Origin: Oceanospirillum multiglobuliferum
GTDB taxonomy: Bacteria; Pseudomonadota; Gammaproteobacteria; Pseudomonadales; Halomonadaceae
Assembly (NCBI RefSeq): GCF_900167095.1
Contig: NZ_FUXG01000013.1
Location: forward strand, 56,212-120,211
Length of the DNA: 64,000 nucleotides
Reading direction: 5' to 3'
The translations under genes and the position numbers were made by a program. Positions within the stretch are counted from its first letter, which is position 1. Each line of letters starts with the position of its first letter. This document shows, piece by piece, positions 36,191 through 44,795 of the stretch. Below the pieces are notes generated by a model. It did not search any database and was not told the DNA's origin. It worked only from the letters and a program-made list of their open reading frames with translations.

Positions 36191-37084
36191 TTATTCCAGC
36201 CAAGGGACAACCAGCACTTCCACGGCCTTGTAGTTAATGTTGCTTTCGCCCTGTGCTTTGTTTTCCGCTTCGATAACCGCTTTAGCTTTTGCTCGATTTT
36301 TAGGGCCAACAACCAACAGATCCGGCATATTGCCCAGGGGGCGACCTTTGTCAGACTTGAAGCTGCTCAGCGTTTCATAAGCGCTGTTGAAGTTGGCTTC
36401 ATTAAGGTCAGCCTTTGAGGCAAATGCCTGCTGCCAGAAACCAAAACCCCAGCTACCACGGGCATCAACGCCGTACAGGTACTCATCGCTCATAAAGACA
36501 CGATCTGAATTACCGGCATCGGTTTTAGCCTGCAGCTTGTAATCCTTACGGCGCTGATAAATCAGCGGCTTCAATGGACGGCGGGTATCCAGCAGGAACC
36601 AGGCGGGACTAGCACCAGCCTGCATATTGCTTACCGACTGAACGTCATCACCGCCCCCAACCGGGTGATCCGTATCGAAGAAGTTCTGACCGTCGTAGCA
36701 AAGGGTTGAGAAACCCGCTGCCAACAGGTCAAAAATCATCTCATCCGGATGGGTTGCTGCGGCATAACCCATATCCTGAAATTTTGGTGCCAATACACCA
36801 TAGGTATCATCTTCAATACGTTCAGAAGGGATGCCTTCAGTGGCTTCAAACTTGCGGTTTTTCAGTGAATAACCGTGCAGCTTCATGCGGTTGATCTGGC
36901 GATCACCGATCCACTCCCGCAGGCGACTGAACTCACCGAGCCATTCATAGTTTTCAGTGGCGGTATTGGATGGCACTAGCGTGGCAATCCGGGGCCAAAG
37001 TGGGGTGTAGCTACCGCGCCCCTGTTGGAATGAGGTGTTCACAGCGGCATAAAGTGCACGCAATGCGTTTGGTGTAATATCCAT
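36191..37084 (-). CDS. Major head subunit gpT
   Basis: 297 aa, the Mu gpT capsid protein. DITPNALRALYAAVNTSFQQ at the start, LVPSNTATENYEWLGEFSRL, and LLAAGFSTLCYDGQNFFDTDHP are characteristic. It lies downstream of the protease/scaffold and decoration-like genes, as in Mu-like head modules. Confidence 0.93.
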   Translation of the reverse strand: MDITPNALRALYAAVNTSFQQGRGSYTPLWPRIATLVPSNTATENYEWLGEFSRLREWIGDRQINRMKLHGYSLKNRKFEATEGIPSERIEDDTYGVLAPKFQDMGYAAATHPDEMIFDLLAAGFSTLCYDGQNFFDTDHPVGGGDDVQSVSNMQAGASPAWFLLDTRRPLKPLIYQRRKDYKLQAKTDAGNSDRVFMSDEYLYGVDARGSWGFGFWQQAFASKADLNEANFNSAYETLSSFKSDKGRPLGNMPDLLVVGPKNRAKAKAVIEAENKAQGESNINYKAVEVLVVPWLE

Positions 37085-37107
37085 GTTAATTACCTGTGTT
37101 CAGTGGA

Positions 37108-37488
37108 TTAAACGCCGACAGAAACCCAGACGCCGTTGACATCGACCTGAGTGATTTTTCCTGCTGCATTACGGGTCGCGGTGTCATCTGAGATCGATAC
37201 CTGGCCATCCGTCACGAAATAGGCGGTTTGCCCTACATGGGCGATGGTGATATCACCGGCATTACTGAACTTGTGTTCACCCGTAACAACTTCTGCCCGC
37301 GCGGCACCATCAGCGCCCAGGCTGTTATCCACTTCAAAAGTGGTCACACCTGCGGCTATGCCCGTCAGCACATCAACCGTGGTCAGATAGCCACTCACCA
37401 AAACTGCTGGGGTATTCGGCGCAATGACAGCACCGGCTTTAACCGGGTAATCGCGTTTGCGACCTTCGCGTTCTGCTAGAGCACTCAT
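37108..37488 (-). CDS. Capsid decoration-like protein
   Basis: 126 aa, predicted all-beta, with KAGAVIAPNTPAVLVSGYLT and AGDITIAHVGQTAYFVTDGQ, resembling the DUF2190/capsid cement proteins encoded next to capsid genes. Assignment rests mainly on position and general character. Confidence 0.6.
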   Translation of the reverse strand: MSALAEREGRKRDYPVKAGAVIAPNTPAVLVSGYLTTVDVLTGIAAGVTTFEVDNSLGADGAARAEVVTGEHKFSNAGDITIAHVGQTAYFVTDGQVSISDDTATRNAAGKITQVDVNGVWVSVGV

Positions 37489-37489
37489 A

Positions 37490-38047
37490 TCAGTTCAGCT
37501 CCTGTTTGGATTTCAGGAAGTCTTCCTTACTGATGCCGGTCGCTTTCAGCACGGCCAGATCCTCAGCAGACAGTTCTTGATCAGCACCTTCGCCTTTTTT
37601 AGGTGGGGCGGTATCTTGGGTCTGCTGACCTTTCAGCGCAGCCACAGCAGGGCGAGTAGCCAACATACCTTTCAGTTCGGCCACGCCTTGTTGCTCTCCA
37701 AACTGAGTCAGATACTCTTCCTCTGCTGCGAAGACACGACCTTCCTGCTTAGCATCGGCAATGACTTGTTTGATGCTTTTTTCATGGCCATTGGCTTTCA
37801 ACTGAGCCAGTTCAACCACTGCAGCCTGATAGGTTGCAACCGGCACAAACTTGGATAGGTCAACATCATCCGAACCCTTGGCCTTGAGTGCGGCCAACGC
37901 CTGATTCGCTGAATCTGCATCATCAGCCTTAGTCTTCAGCGCACTCAATGCGGCCATAGCAGACTGCATCTGTGCTTCGGTTGGTTGCTGGCCTTCATCG
38001 ACATTGACGCCGAGCTTGGCCAGTAACGCCTTCAGTTTTTCATCCAT
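37490..38047 (-). CDS. Scaffold protein gpZ (internal start within gpI)
   Basis: An internal ATG starts MDEKLKALLAKLGVNVDE, preceded by GAGGATTCCCCG, in frame with the protease. It would give 185 residues of helical scaffold (TEAQMQSAMAALSALKTKAD). In Mu, gene Z is made in exactly this nested way. No other evidence for separate synthesis. Confidence 0.6.
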   Translation of the reverse strand: MDEKLKALLAKLGVNVDEGQQPTEAQMQSAMAALSALKTKADDADSANQALAALKAKGSDDVDLSKFVPVATYQAAVVELAQLKANGHEKSIKQVIADAKQEGRVFAAEEEYLTQFGEQQGVAELKGMLATRPAVAALKGQQTQDTAPPKKGEGADQELSAEDLAVLKATGISKEDFLKSKQELN

Positions 38048-38614
38048 CGGGGAATCCTCGCTGTGGTTGGATGATGTTTGATACTGAGCACACAACGCAG
38101 CCACCGCTTTCATGCCATCAATACCGGGTCGGTTCACCAGAGCCGCACTGTGCAAAGACAGGGGTTCGCCGGTTTCTTTGGAGTAGGGAAAAACAGCAGA
38201 TAAGAAACGGTATTCGCCGTTTTTGATGAACTCAGCCGCACGGCTAGTCCAATTGGGCTTGATCCAAAGGCCGGAGCCATCACGCCACTCAACATCTTTA
38301 AACCAACCGGCAGCGGGCGCGGGCTGACCATTTTCATCCGCGTTAAGGGTTTGGTGTTCGTAGTCGATCACCAGGTCATTCACCGATGCTGATAATTGAG
38401 CAATGAGGCGCTGAGCAATGGAGTCATCAATAAACCACTTCCCGCCAGGCACATCGAAAGGACGACCATCGATAGCAGTAAAGTGGCCTGCAGGTAACAG
38501 CTGTTGCCAGCCATCACCGGAAGACTCCGATAATGCTAACGAGGCCCAACCGATATTTCCGGTGGTTGCGGCCAGAACAGCCAAGGCGGTTTGTGATTGC
38601 GTATGTGTTTTCAT
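37490..38614 (-). CDS. Mu gpI-like head maturation protease with scaffold domain
   Basis: 374 aa. The N-terminal protease (about residues 1-185) has VNDLVIDYEHQTLNADENGQ and LSAVFPYSKETGEPLSLHSAALVNRPGI, the conserved blocks of the Mu gpI family. The C-terminal half is a Lys/Ala/Glu-rich helical scaffold. As in Mu I/Z, an internal in-frame ATG (38047) with GAGG upstream should give the scaffold alone. Its own late promoter candidate lies just upstream. Confidence 0.9.
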   Translation of the reverse strand: MKTHTQSQTALAVLAATTGNIGWASLALSESSGDGWQQLLPAGHFTAIDGRPFDVPGGKWFIDDSIAQRLIAQLSASVNDLVIDYEHQTLNADENGQPAPAAGWFKDVEWRDGSGLWIKPNWTSRAAEFIKNGEYRFLSAVFPYSKETGEPLSLHSAALVNRPGIDGMKAVAALCAQYQTSSNHSEDSPMDEKLKALLAKLGVNVDEGQQPTEAQMQSAMAALSALKTKADDADSANQALAALKAKGSDDVDLSKFVPVATYQAAVVELAQLKANGHEKSIKQVIADAKQEGRVFAAEEEYLTQFGEQQGVAELKGMLATRPAVAALKGQQTQDTAPPKKGEGADQELSAEDLAVLKATGISKEDFLKSKQELN

Positions 38615-38619
38615 AGCCC

Positions 38620-38656
38620 CAGATTAGGGGGAGAACGAGAACAGCGGGTTCTAATG
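38620..38656 (-). promoter_or_regulatory. Candidate late promoter PI
   Basis: Minus strand: CATTAGAACC, 14-15 bases, CCCCC, then TAATCTG as a possible -10, ending just before the gpI ATG. The same arrangement occurs before the endolysin gene (46360-46396). In Mu, C-dependent late promoters lie at precisely these two places (Plys and PI). Confidence 0.6.
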
Positions 38657-38811
38657 TGAATTGGGGGTTTTGGCGTAAAAAGGGAAGGATTTTAGAAACG
38701 CCTTAAAACACAGGGCAAACCTATAACCGAATGCGCTTTAGAAACAGGTCAGAAACAGCCTAAAAGCCGCGAAAAGGTAAAAGCAGGGGCAATATACCAT
38801 ATCAGATAGAA
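38657..38811. other. Central non-coding segment between G and I
   Basis: There is no ORF here. In Mu the strong gyrase site lies between genes G and I at the genome centre, so an equivalent may sit here (inference). The segment has two AGAAAC boxes, including GAAACAGGTCAGAAACAGCC (38741-38760), which recurs with three mismatches in 21 at 56722-56742 just after the repressor gene. Confidence 0.4.
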
Positions 38812-38829
38812 AAGCCCGCTACGGGGCTT
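38812..38829 (-). terminator. Terminator after gene G
   Basis: A 6-bp stem AAGCCC/GGGCTT with a 6-nt loop is followed on the minus strand by TTTT. It lies 17 bp after the gpG stop and separates the lysis/packaging operon from the I-T operon. Confidence 0.65.
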
Positions 38830-38845
38830 ATTTTAAAGACAGGGT

Positions 38846-39298
38846 TTATTGCGAACCGCCAACCGATAGAAAGTCCTGCAGGATGCCGATGATCTCATCC
38901 TCATCATCAGCACTCAGGCCCAGAAACGGGCGGGCGGGGATATCGCCCCACAAGTGCGGGAAGTCTGCCTTTTTACCGCCGAAGTGCATCATGGCGGCGT
39001 ATTCCATGGTGCTACCCAGCTCTAATCCTTCGTTGCTGGGTTGATAATGGATCTCCTTTGCCAGCGCACCACTTTCACCTTCCAGCTGCCGGTTATGGCC
39101 TTTGCGTTCTTTGGTGATGCCGGATAACTCGGCCCAGGCATTGCCCTCCGGGTCTTGCCGATCCTGAAAGCGACGATGGGTAGACGACACCAAGGCTTCA
39201 CCAATGGATTTATAGGCGGGCTCCAGATTCTGGGTGCGGGAGAGTGCATCATTCAAAGCCCTGAGCACCTGATCGGTATTCGCGTTGATTTCAATCAT
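38846..39298 (-). CDS. Virion morphogenesis protein gpG
   Basis: 150 aa from ATG 39298 (GGAATCC upstream). The track-length frame back to 39421 would read through the structured repeats and lacks family similarity. LRALNDALSRTQNLEPAYKS at the start, SSTHRRFQDRQDPEGNAWAE and MHFGGKKADFPHLWGDIPARPFLGLS match the Mu gpG/phage_tail_S family. The family acts in head-tail joining. Confidence 0.88.
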   Translation of the reverse strand: MIEINANTDQVLRALNDALSRTQNLEPAYKSIGEALVSSTHRRFQDRQDPEGNAWAELSGITKERKGHNRQLEGESGALAKEIHYQPSNEGLELGSTMEYAAMMHFGGKKADFPHLWGDIPARPFLGLSADDEDEIIGILQDFLSVGGSQ

Positions 39299-39320
39299 TA
39301 GGATTCCTATACTCAGTAGT

Positions 39321-39494
39321 GTGTTGATCATCGTAACGCTTACGAACCCTTTCCTTCGGGATTGATGAGGTCTAGCGGGGAGCGCGTGCCCCGTGTTCAA
39401 CACTATCGAATGGCCTGTCATCGGTATGGCTACCGACCCCTTCGCTTCGGCGTTGATGAGGGCTAGCGTGGGTGCCTCCCACGCGGCAGGCCAT
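39321..39494 (-). ncRNA. Tandem structured RNA-like element in the F-G intergenic region
   Basis: Two related copies (39321-39403 and 39410-39494) fold the same way. Each has a closing stem (GTGTTGA/TCAACAC; ATGGCCTG/CAGGCCAT), a stem TCGTAA/TTACGA or TCGGTA/TACCGA, a 3-bp stem with TTCG loop (TCC/GGA; CGC/GCG), a shared core TTGATGAGG-N-CTAGCG, and a stem CGGGG/CCCCG or CGTGGG/CCCACG (plus-strand sense). All four stems change in a compensatory way while the core stays constant. It would be the leader of gpG on the minus strand, but the TTCG loop is written in the plus sense, so the strand is uncertain. No known family recognised. Confidence 0.6.
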
Positions 39495-39512
39495 CCCTTC
39501 TTCGTTTTACCG

Positions 39513-40682
39513 CTACCTCACTTTTACCGCTTCTGGTGGTGGATTCTCTGTCTTAACCCTGAATAGCGTCAGAAAATAGTTCTTCCGACCATCTGCTGTT
39601 TTCTTTAATGCCGCTCGGTAAAGTACCTGATCCAAGGTGATATAGATCAGTCGCTCATGACGACCAGGCATCTGATAAACAGCCCCGTTATCCAACAGCT
39701 GCTGGATCTTACGGTAATCCTCAAGACCTATTTCAGGGTGCTTAGCAATGTGAGCAGCCAAACTCTCTTGCGACAGCAAGACCACCTGTGATTCAGCCCC
39801 CAGAACTTTCTGATCTTCCGGCTTGAGCACCGCCACGGGGAATTCACCTTTAATCTCACCCGAAAAGAACCGCTGAAAGATTGGCGCAGCAACCAACACA
39901 CCAACATTCTGACGCGCCAAGGTATTATCAAAGGTTTCCAACCGACTCTGGCGTGCAGCAATGGCCTTCTGGGCAGCACTGGCTCCCGGTGCATAATCCC
40001 AACCCGGTTGAATCCCTTTAGGGGTTTGGGTGATTTCGCCCGTGGCGTCGTTGATATGCTCCTGCATCGGGCTGGCCGGTGCCTTTAGCTCTGCAGGCGT
40101 TAAACCGAGTCGCTTCAGATCCCGCTCTGAAAGCGACTCAACGCCACAGTTACAGCCAAAGCCGTTAGGGGGCCAGTGCGCCTTAAACCACGAATGCCCA
40201 GCGGGTAACACGGTGCCATGCCAGCGCTTGTGATCTGCTCTTGGGTTTTCAACGGTACGATGCACATAACGCCAATAGGGCCGCAGCTTAACCACATCGG
40301 GGTCGGTCATTTGCTGCCAACGCCCCGCCATATAGCTGGTGTCCATATTGGTTTTGTAGATGACTCGGGTACGCCAGGCGGTGCCTGCTTTTGATCCTTC
40401 ACCTTTCCAGCCCGTCCAACCACGACGGGCGACAATTTCCCGAAACTCCTTACGGAAAGCTTCCAGGCTTTTGCCTTCGCTGATCGCTTTATCAACAGCG
40501 GCCCGAAGATCCGCCAGCAGATCCGCCTTCATGGCTCCCGCTACCACAAAGCCGTGATCATGCTCTGCGCCTTTCAGGTCGTCCCAGCGCTCACTGGGCA
40601 GGTTCAGTTTCTGGCGGAAAAACTGCACCTGTTTTGCGAACGGCTTTTTAAAGACTACCTTAATGGCAACAGCATCCGTCAT
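39513..40682 (-). CDS. Phage head morphogenesis protein gpF (SPP1 gp7-like)
   Basis: 389 aa. KPFAKQVQFFRQKLNLPSER at the start, TRVIYKTNMDTSYMAGRWQQ and WRYVHRTVENPRADHKRWHG then FGCNCGVESLS are the characteristic blocks of Mu gpF minor head proteins, which bind the portal. The start overlaps the stop of the portal gene (ATGAC/TGAC region). Confidence 0.92.
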   Translation of the reverse strand: MTDAVAIKVVFKKPFAKQVQFFRQKLNLPSERWDDLKGAEHDHGFVVAGAMKADLLADLRAAVDKAISEGKSLEAFRKEFREIVARRGWTGWKGEGSKAGTAWRTRVIYKTNMDTSYMAGRWQQMTDPDVVKLRPYWRYVHRTVENPRADHKRWHGTVLPAGHSWFKAHWPPNGFGCNCGVESLSERDLKRLGLTPAELKAPASPMQEHINDATGEITQTPKGIQPGWDYAPGASAAQKAIAARQSRLETFDNTLARQNVGVLVAAPIFQRFFSGEIKGEFPVAVLKPEDQKVLGAESQVVLLSQESLAAHIAKHPEIGLEDYRKIQQLLDNGAVYQMPGRHERLIYITLDQVLYRAALKKTADGRKNYFLTLFRVKTENPPPEAVKVR

Positions 40683-42277
40683 ATGTCGTCCTTAACGCCA
40701 TTTCGCCCGGCCAGCTCCGCCGATAGAAACGCCGAACCCAGCAGGTCTGCCAGATCCGCCTCATCCAGATCCGGGTACGTCTCGGCCAGCGTTTGCTGTA
40801 CATCCGCCAGATCCAGCCCCTGTTGCTCGGCATCCTGTAGCAGGGTCTCCAGCTGATCTACCCAGGCATCGATCACCGGCTGTGCCTCACCCTCTAACCG
40901 CTGCATGACTGCTGCAGAGTAGTGGCCGGGCATGGCTTCCGGAGATGAGATCTCTGGCTGAGCTTTCAAAGCCGCTAATCTTTTTAGCCCCTGTAAACCA
41001 GGTGCTTGTGTTTGCACGGTAAAAACAGGTTCTCCCTCTTTAGCTTCGGGGATCTGCAGTTTTTCATGCCCCCAGCTTTTCGGGATCTCCATTCCAATGC
41101 CAACCAGCTTGGGTAAATGCTCTGCCAGGGCTGCGATATCTTCCGGTTCGGTGATATCAAACTCAAAGCGCGGAATGCGGCGTGGGCTGCTGAAGCTTTT
41201 ACCATTCAATGCATACATGGGATAAACAATATCCCGAGTAATTGTATTGGCCAGGGCTTTCAGATCCGCATTACGGATCTCCTGCCGTACTTCATTGTGG
41301 ACATTACCCAGGGCGTTGGTCGATGACTTACCATCCGCCTGACTGGTGAGCGTACCGCCCAGAATCGCTTTGGACTGGCTCTTCTCGCACCAATTGATCT
41401 GAGCCATATACGCATCAGAACCACCCTTAGCCGCTTCGTGAAATTCAATATCCATACCTTTAGGGATCACGCCACCGGCATTGTGGCCAATGCTCATCAC
41501 TGCGCGCATCAGCGTGGCTTTTTCCTTGGGGCTGGCCCCTGAAGGATATTTACCCAAGCGTGTTGGCAGGCCGTAGATCTCCAGAAATTCGGCTAAGTCA
41601 CGGGCGGCATAGTTCTTAAACAGATACGGCCAGGCGAGTACACGAACCAGCCCCCGGCGCGACAGGTAGCCTGACTTAGCTTTTGCCTGATGGCTGAGCC
41701 AGCCGAAAGGCTGCAACGCCAGCCCCTCATGGCTACCATCCCGAATGCGCAACTGGTTACGATCATCCGGATGCGTTTTAAACCATGCGGGATCACGCCA
41801 CTCAGCACCGGCGATATAGTGGGTTTTATCAGCGTATTGCCATTTCAGTTCAAGGTTGGCAAAGCTCTTTAGAATGGCATCTGCCGCATCAAATATGGCA
41901 TCGTCTAACCAGGTAGCATCCCGCAGAATCTCTTCGATCATCTCGGTATCGCGCTTTTCCGCGTCAGTCGCATTCTTAGGAGGGATCATATTCCAATCGA
42001 CCCCGAGAAGAGCCAGCTTTCGCTTACCCAGTTCGCTCTGAATATGAGGGTCTTTTTCTTCCATATCCTCAGCCAGTTCGCACTGATCAATAAGATCCCC
42101 GTGCTCACCATCCAACAAGATCTTTGCGATCTTTGCGATCGTTAACCCCTTTGATGGATGGTTGCTGTAGTGGCTGCGTAATGGTGATAGCTTTGCATCA
42201 CCTAAGGTTTGCTGTTCTTCAAGGTCAGGCAACTCAAAGGGGTTACCATTCATATCTACAATTGTTGATGCCGCCAT
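40679..42277 (-). CDS. Portal protein (DUF935, Mu gp29-like)
   Basis: 532 aa. HYSNHPSKGLTIAKIAKILLDGE, DLIDQCELAEDMEEKDPHIQ and WPYLFKNYAARDLAEFLEIYG are hallmarks of DUF935 portals of Mu-like phages. It forms the ring through which DNA is packaged. It starts within the terminase stop. Confidence 0.93.
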   Translation of the reverse strand: MAASTIVDMNGNPFELPDLEEQQTLGDAKLSPLRSHYSNHPSKGLTIAKIAKILLDGEHGDLIDQCELAEDMEEKDPHIQSELGKRKLALLGVDWNMIPPKNATDAEKRDTEMIEEILRDATWLDDAIFDAADAILKSFANLELKWQYADKTHYIAGAEWRDPAWFKTHPDDRNQLRIRDGSHEGLALQPFGWLSHQAKAKSGYLSRRGLVRVLAWPYLFKNYAARDLAEFLEIYGLPTRLGKYPSGASPKEKATLMRAVMSIGHNAGGVIPKGMDIEFHEAAKGGSDAYMAQINWCEKSQSKAILGGTLTSQADGKSSTNALGNVHNEVRQEIRNADLKALANTITRDIVYPMYALNGKSFSSPRRIPRFEFDITEPEDIAALAEHLPKLVGIGMEIPKSWGHEKLQIPEAKEGEPVFTVQTQAPGLQGLKRLAALKAQPEISSPEAMPGHYSAAVMQRLEGEAQPVIDAWVDQLETLLQDAEQQGLDLADVQQTLAETYPDLDEADLADLLGSAFLSAELAGRNGVKDDI

Positions 42278-43914
42278 TACCAGGCTCCCTCGCCATCATA
42301 ACTATCTAAATAATCATCATCGTCACTGTCTGGGTCTGACTGCTTGCCGGGTAACGCGGTGAACTCAATCACGCCACCGTCCATCCAGCTGGCCCGGATC
42401 GCCATCGCCAGTGACACGGCAAAGTCACCATGGCGCTTACCTTTGCCAGATTTACTTTCCAGATCTTTCTGACGACCTTTATCAATCTGTGGCACACCAT
42501 TAATGACTTTGATCTGCAACAGATCATCCATCACGCTCTGATGACGGGGCAGCTGCAGGTTATGGCTCTCAAACTCGGCCTTTAGCTTAGGCATCCATTC
42601 GCCATACCAATTCTGGGACAGATGCACCTGGTCAACGCTGTCGGTGCCGTACCTTAGTGCCGCTGCTTCAGCCAGATAGCCACCGTTACCCGTTGCATCA
42701 AACGCCGCACCACACAGCCGGGGCAGACGATCCATAATGAAGAACATGATCTGCTTCTGCTGGTCGTACGTGAGATGGCTTAATTCAACGACAAAGGGTG
42801 CGCGCTTGGTTAAGTTCGGGTTGATGGCTAAGGGCGTAAATACCGTTAAATCGCCTTTACGGGCAAAATCCTCACCGAAGGCATGCTGGCAATCAGGGCT
42901 TAACGTTTCCAACAGGGGCAACAGGTGCTCTTTGCCCCAGGCATCAACCTCAGATTCGCGCTGGTGTTCTGACCAGGTTTCAAAACCTTCCGGGGCTTCA
43001 TAGCGTAGGATCGGAATGGTGTGATCCTGAACCATAGCCAGTTCAATCGACATACGTGTCAGATACGCACCGCCTGACTTCTTCGGAATACAGCCGTATT
43101 CCTCATCGGCACTTTCTCGGTTAGGTGCGTTTTTGTAGAGATCATCACGCCATTTTTTTTCAGCGGCAGGCGACCACTCCTGACCGGTGACATAGCAGAT
43201 GCGCTGGTATAACCCTTCGGCAATCGCATCATCCAGCGTGATCCGGTGAATGGAATAGTCTTTCTTACCCTCGCGGGCTTCTTGGATATACTGATTAAAA
43301 AGATTGTCTACGCCATTATGGGTACTAATCAGGCGAACTCGATTACCCCACATGGTCAATGCCAATGCCGCTTTAAGTAACTCTTCTAATGCTTCGTGGA
43401 ATGCAGCCTCATCAATAACCACATCACCTTGTAGACCACGTAAGTTAGAGGGGCGGGAAGATAGAGCCTGAATCTTAAACCCACTGTTAGGAAAGCGGAT
43501 CATATAGGTCAGAATCTCTTCCTTCTTCCCTGTATCCCAGAATGTTTGCTCATAAACATCAGCCTCGGCCAGTTGGTTGAAGGCTTTGGCAAACAGGGCA
43601 CAGGCGGCGATATACTCTAATGCCATCTCTTGCTTAGAACCGACATAGAAAGTATTGCAGCCTCTTCGCTTTCTTGGTTTCGCAGCATTAATTACGTTGC
43701 GTCCAGACTCAGCCCAAGTAAGACCAGTACGCCTTGATTTCTCACCAAACATGATTTGGCTTTCATCTTCAAACCAGCGTTGCTGATAACCCAGAAAAAC
43801 AGCTTCTCCACCCGGTATGGCATCCTCAATTTCCTGAGGTACAACAACCCCGTGGATTTCCATTTCTTCGGCAAGGTTGATCTTGCGAGGCCGATTGATA
43901 GGCTTTAGTGGCAT
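42277..43914 (-). CDS. Terminase large subunit (Mu gp28-like)
   Basis: 545 aa. GEKSRRTGLTWAESGRNVIN carries the ATPase core, LQGDVVIDEAAFHEALEELL is the Walker B/DEA, and DATGNGGYLAEAAA and GKRHGDFAVSLAMAI belong to the nuclease part. It packages phage DNA by the headful mechanism from integrated copies in Mu-type phages. Confidence 0.93.
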   Translation of the reverse strand: MPLKPINRPRKINLAEEMEIHGVVVPQEIEDAIPGGEAVFLGYQQRWFEDESQIMFGEKSRRTGLTWAESGRNVINAAKPRKRRGCNTFYVGSKQEMALEYIAACALFAKAFNQLAEADVYEQTFWDTGKKEEILTYMIRFPNSGFKIQALSSRPSNLRGLQGDVVIDEAAFHEALEELLKAALALTMWGNRVRLISTHNGVDNLFNQYIQEAREGKKDYSIHRITLDDAIAEGLYQRICYVTGQEWSPAAEKKWRDDLYKNAPNRESADEEYGCIPKKSGGAYLTRMSIELAMVQDHTIPILRYEAPEGFETWSEHQRESEVDAWGKEHLLPLLETLSPDCQHAFGEDFARKGDLTVFTPLAINPNLTKRAPFVVELSHLTYDQQKQIMFFIMDRLPRLCGAAFDATGNGGYLAEAAALRYGTDSVDQVHLSQNWYGEWMPKLKAEFESHNLQLPRHQSVMDDLLQIKVINGVPQIDKGRQKDLESKSGKGKRHGDFAVSLAMAIRASWMDGGVIEFTALPGKQSDPDSDDDDYLDSYDGEGAW

Positions 43915-44501
43915 CAGGCTTTACCTAGCAGAACTTTACGAATTCGGGCTTCCAACTGTTCAGACATGCCATCTTGGCCTCGAAGCTCTTCGCTAACGGC
44001 ATTAGCAGCTTCTTCTGCAAAGGCTTTGCGGATCTCTTTCTCTCGTTTAATACCCATCATGGACGCTTGCTCAATACGCTGAGACACCAATGCCAATTGC
44101 CCCAATACTTTAGGTTCAACTGGGGTGCTTTCATCACTGGTATTGAGCATATGGGCACTGGTTTCAAATGCCATTGTGGTGACCGCTTCACGCAACAGTT
44201 TGCCCGCATCACTGGTGGGCTTGTCGCCTAGTTTGGCTGTCCAAACCTCTGCAATTTCACGGCCTTGGCGAATACGCGCCGCCGCCGCTTCCATACGACT
44301 GGCATAACGACTTAGACCGCTACGGGTAAGCTTGTCATCTTCTGCCAAGCCTTGGTCTTCAATGCGTTGGTTGATGAGGTCTAATATTTCAATTTGCTGA
44401 AGACGACCATCTCGCAGCATCGCATCTAGCTGTGCTTTAAGTTCTTCTGGCAGTAGCTGCACTTTTGAACGCCGCCCGCGTTTTTGCTTACGGTCTGTCA
44501 T
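43914..44501 (-). CDS. DUF3486 (Mu gp27-like), probable small terminase
   Basis: 195 aa. RGRRSKVQLLPEELKAQLDA at the start followed by helices (LSRYASRMEAAAARIRQGRE) is the DUF3486 signature. The gene lies immediately before the large terminase, fitting a small-terminase role. Confidence 0.88.
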   Translation of the reverse strand: MTDRKQKRGRRSKVQLLPEELKAQLDAMLRDGRLQQIEILDLINQRIEDQGLAEDDKLTRSGLSRYASRMEAAAARIRQGREIAEVWTAKLGDKPTSDAGKLLREAVTTMAFETSAHMLNTSDESTPVEPKVLGQLALVSQRIEQASMMGIKREKEIRKAFAEEAANAVSEELRGQDGMSEQLEARIRKVLLGKA

Positions 44502-44504
44502 GGC

Positions 44505-44795
44505 TTAACTCCGACGAGAGCGTTTAATACCGGGAACCGTGCAGCGGCCTTCTACTACGTCATAACCGCGCTCGGTTAAGGTGGCAATTTGGCAGCCCGC
44601 TAAATCCTCAAGGCTTAGCACCCCTTGCTCTTCCAACCAAGCCAAATGTGTACGCACTGCATCACGACTAATGGCATGGCCATAGGCATCTAAGCAGTCT
44701 TGCACCACCGACTCATTGGCAGTGCCACCGCAATCATTGAGTGACCGCAGCAAGCATAAGCGCTGGTCTTCTGCTAATAATTTTTGAATCGCCAT
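44505..44795 (-). CDS. Mu gp26-like winged-helix phage protein
   Basis: 96 aa. LAEDQRLCLLRSLNDCGGTANESV then ISRDAVRTHLAWLEEQGVL and LTERGYDVVEGR give a winged-helix (ArsR-like) fold. It matches the small phage protein always found before gp27 in Mu-like head operons. Confidence 0.82.
   Translation of the reverse strand: MAIQKLLAEDQRLCLLRSLNDCGGTANESVVQDCLDAYGHAISRDAVRTHLAWLEEQGVLSLEDLAGCQIATLTERGYDVVEGRCTVPGIKRSRRS

Noticed and set aside
39321..39494. Hammerhead ribozyme reading of the TTGATGAGG core
   Set aside because: The required GAAA strand and three-stem layout are absent; the element has four stems.
40554..40856. Plus-strand ORF overlapping the portal and gpF genes
   Set aside because: Shadow of two well-supported minus-strand genes.
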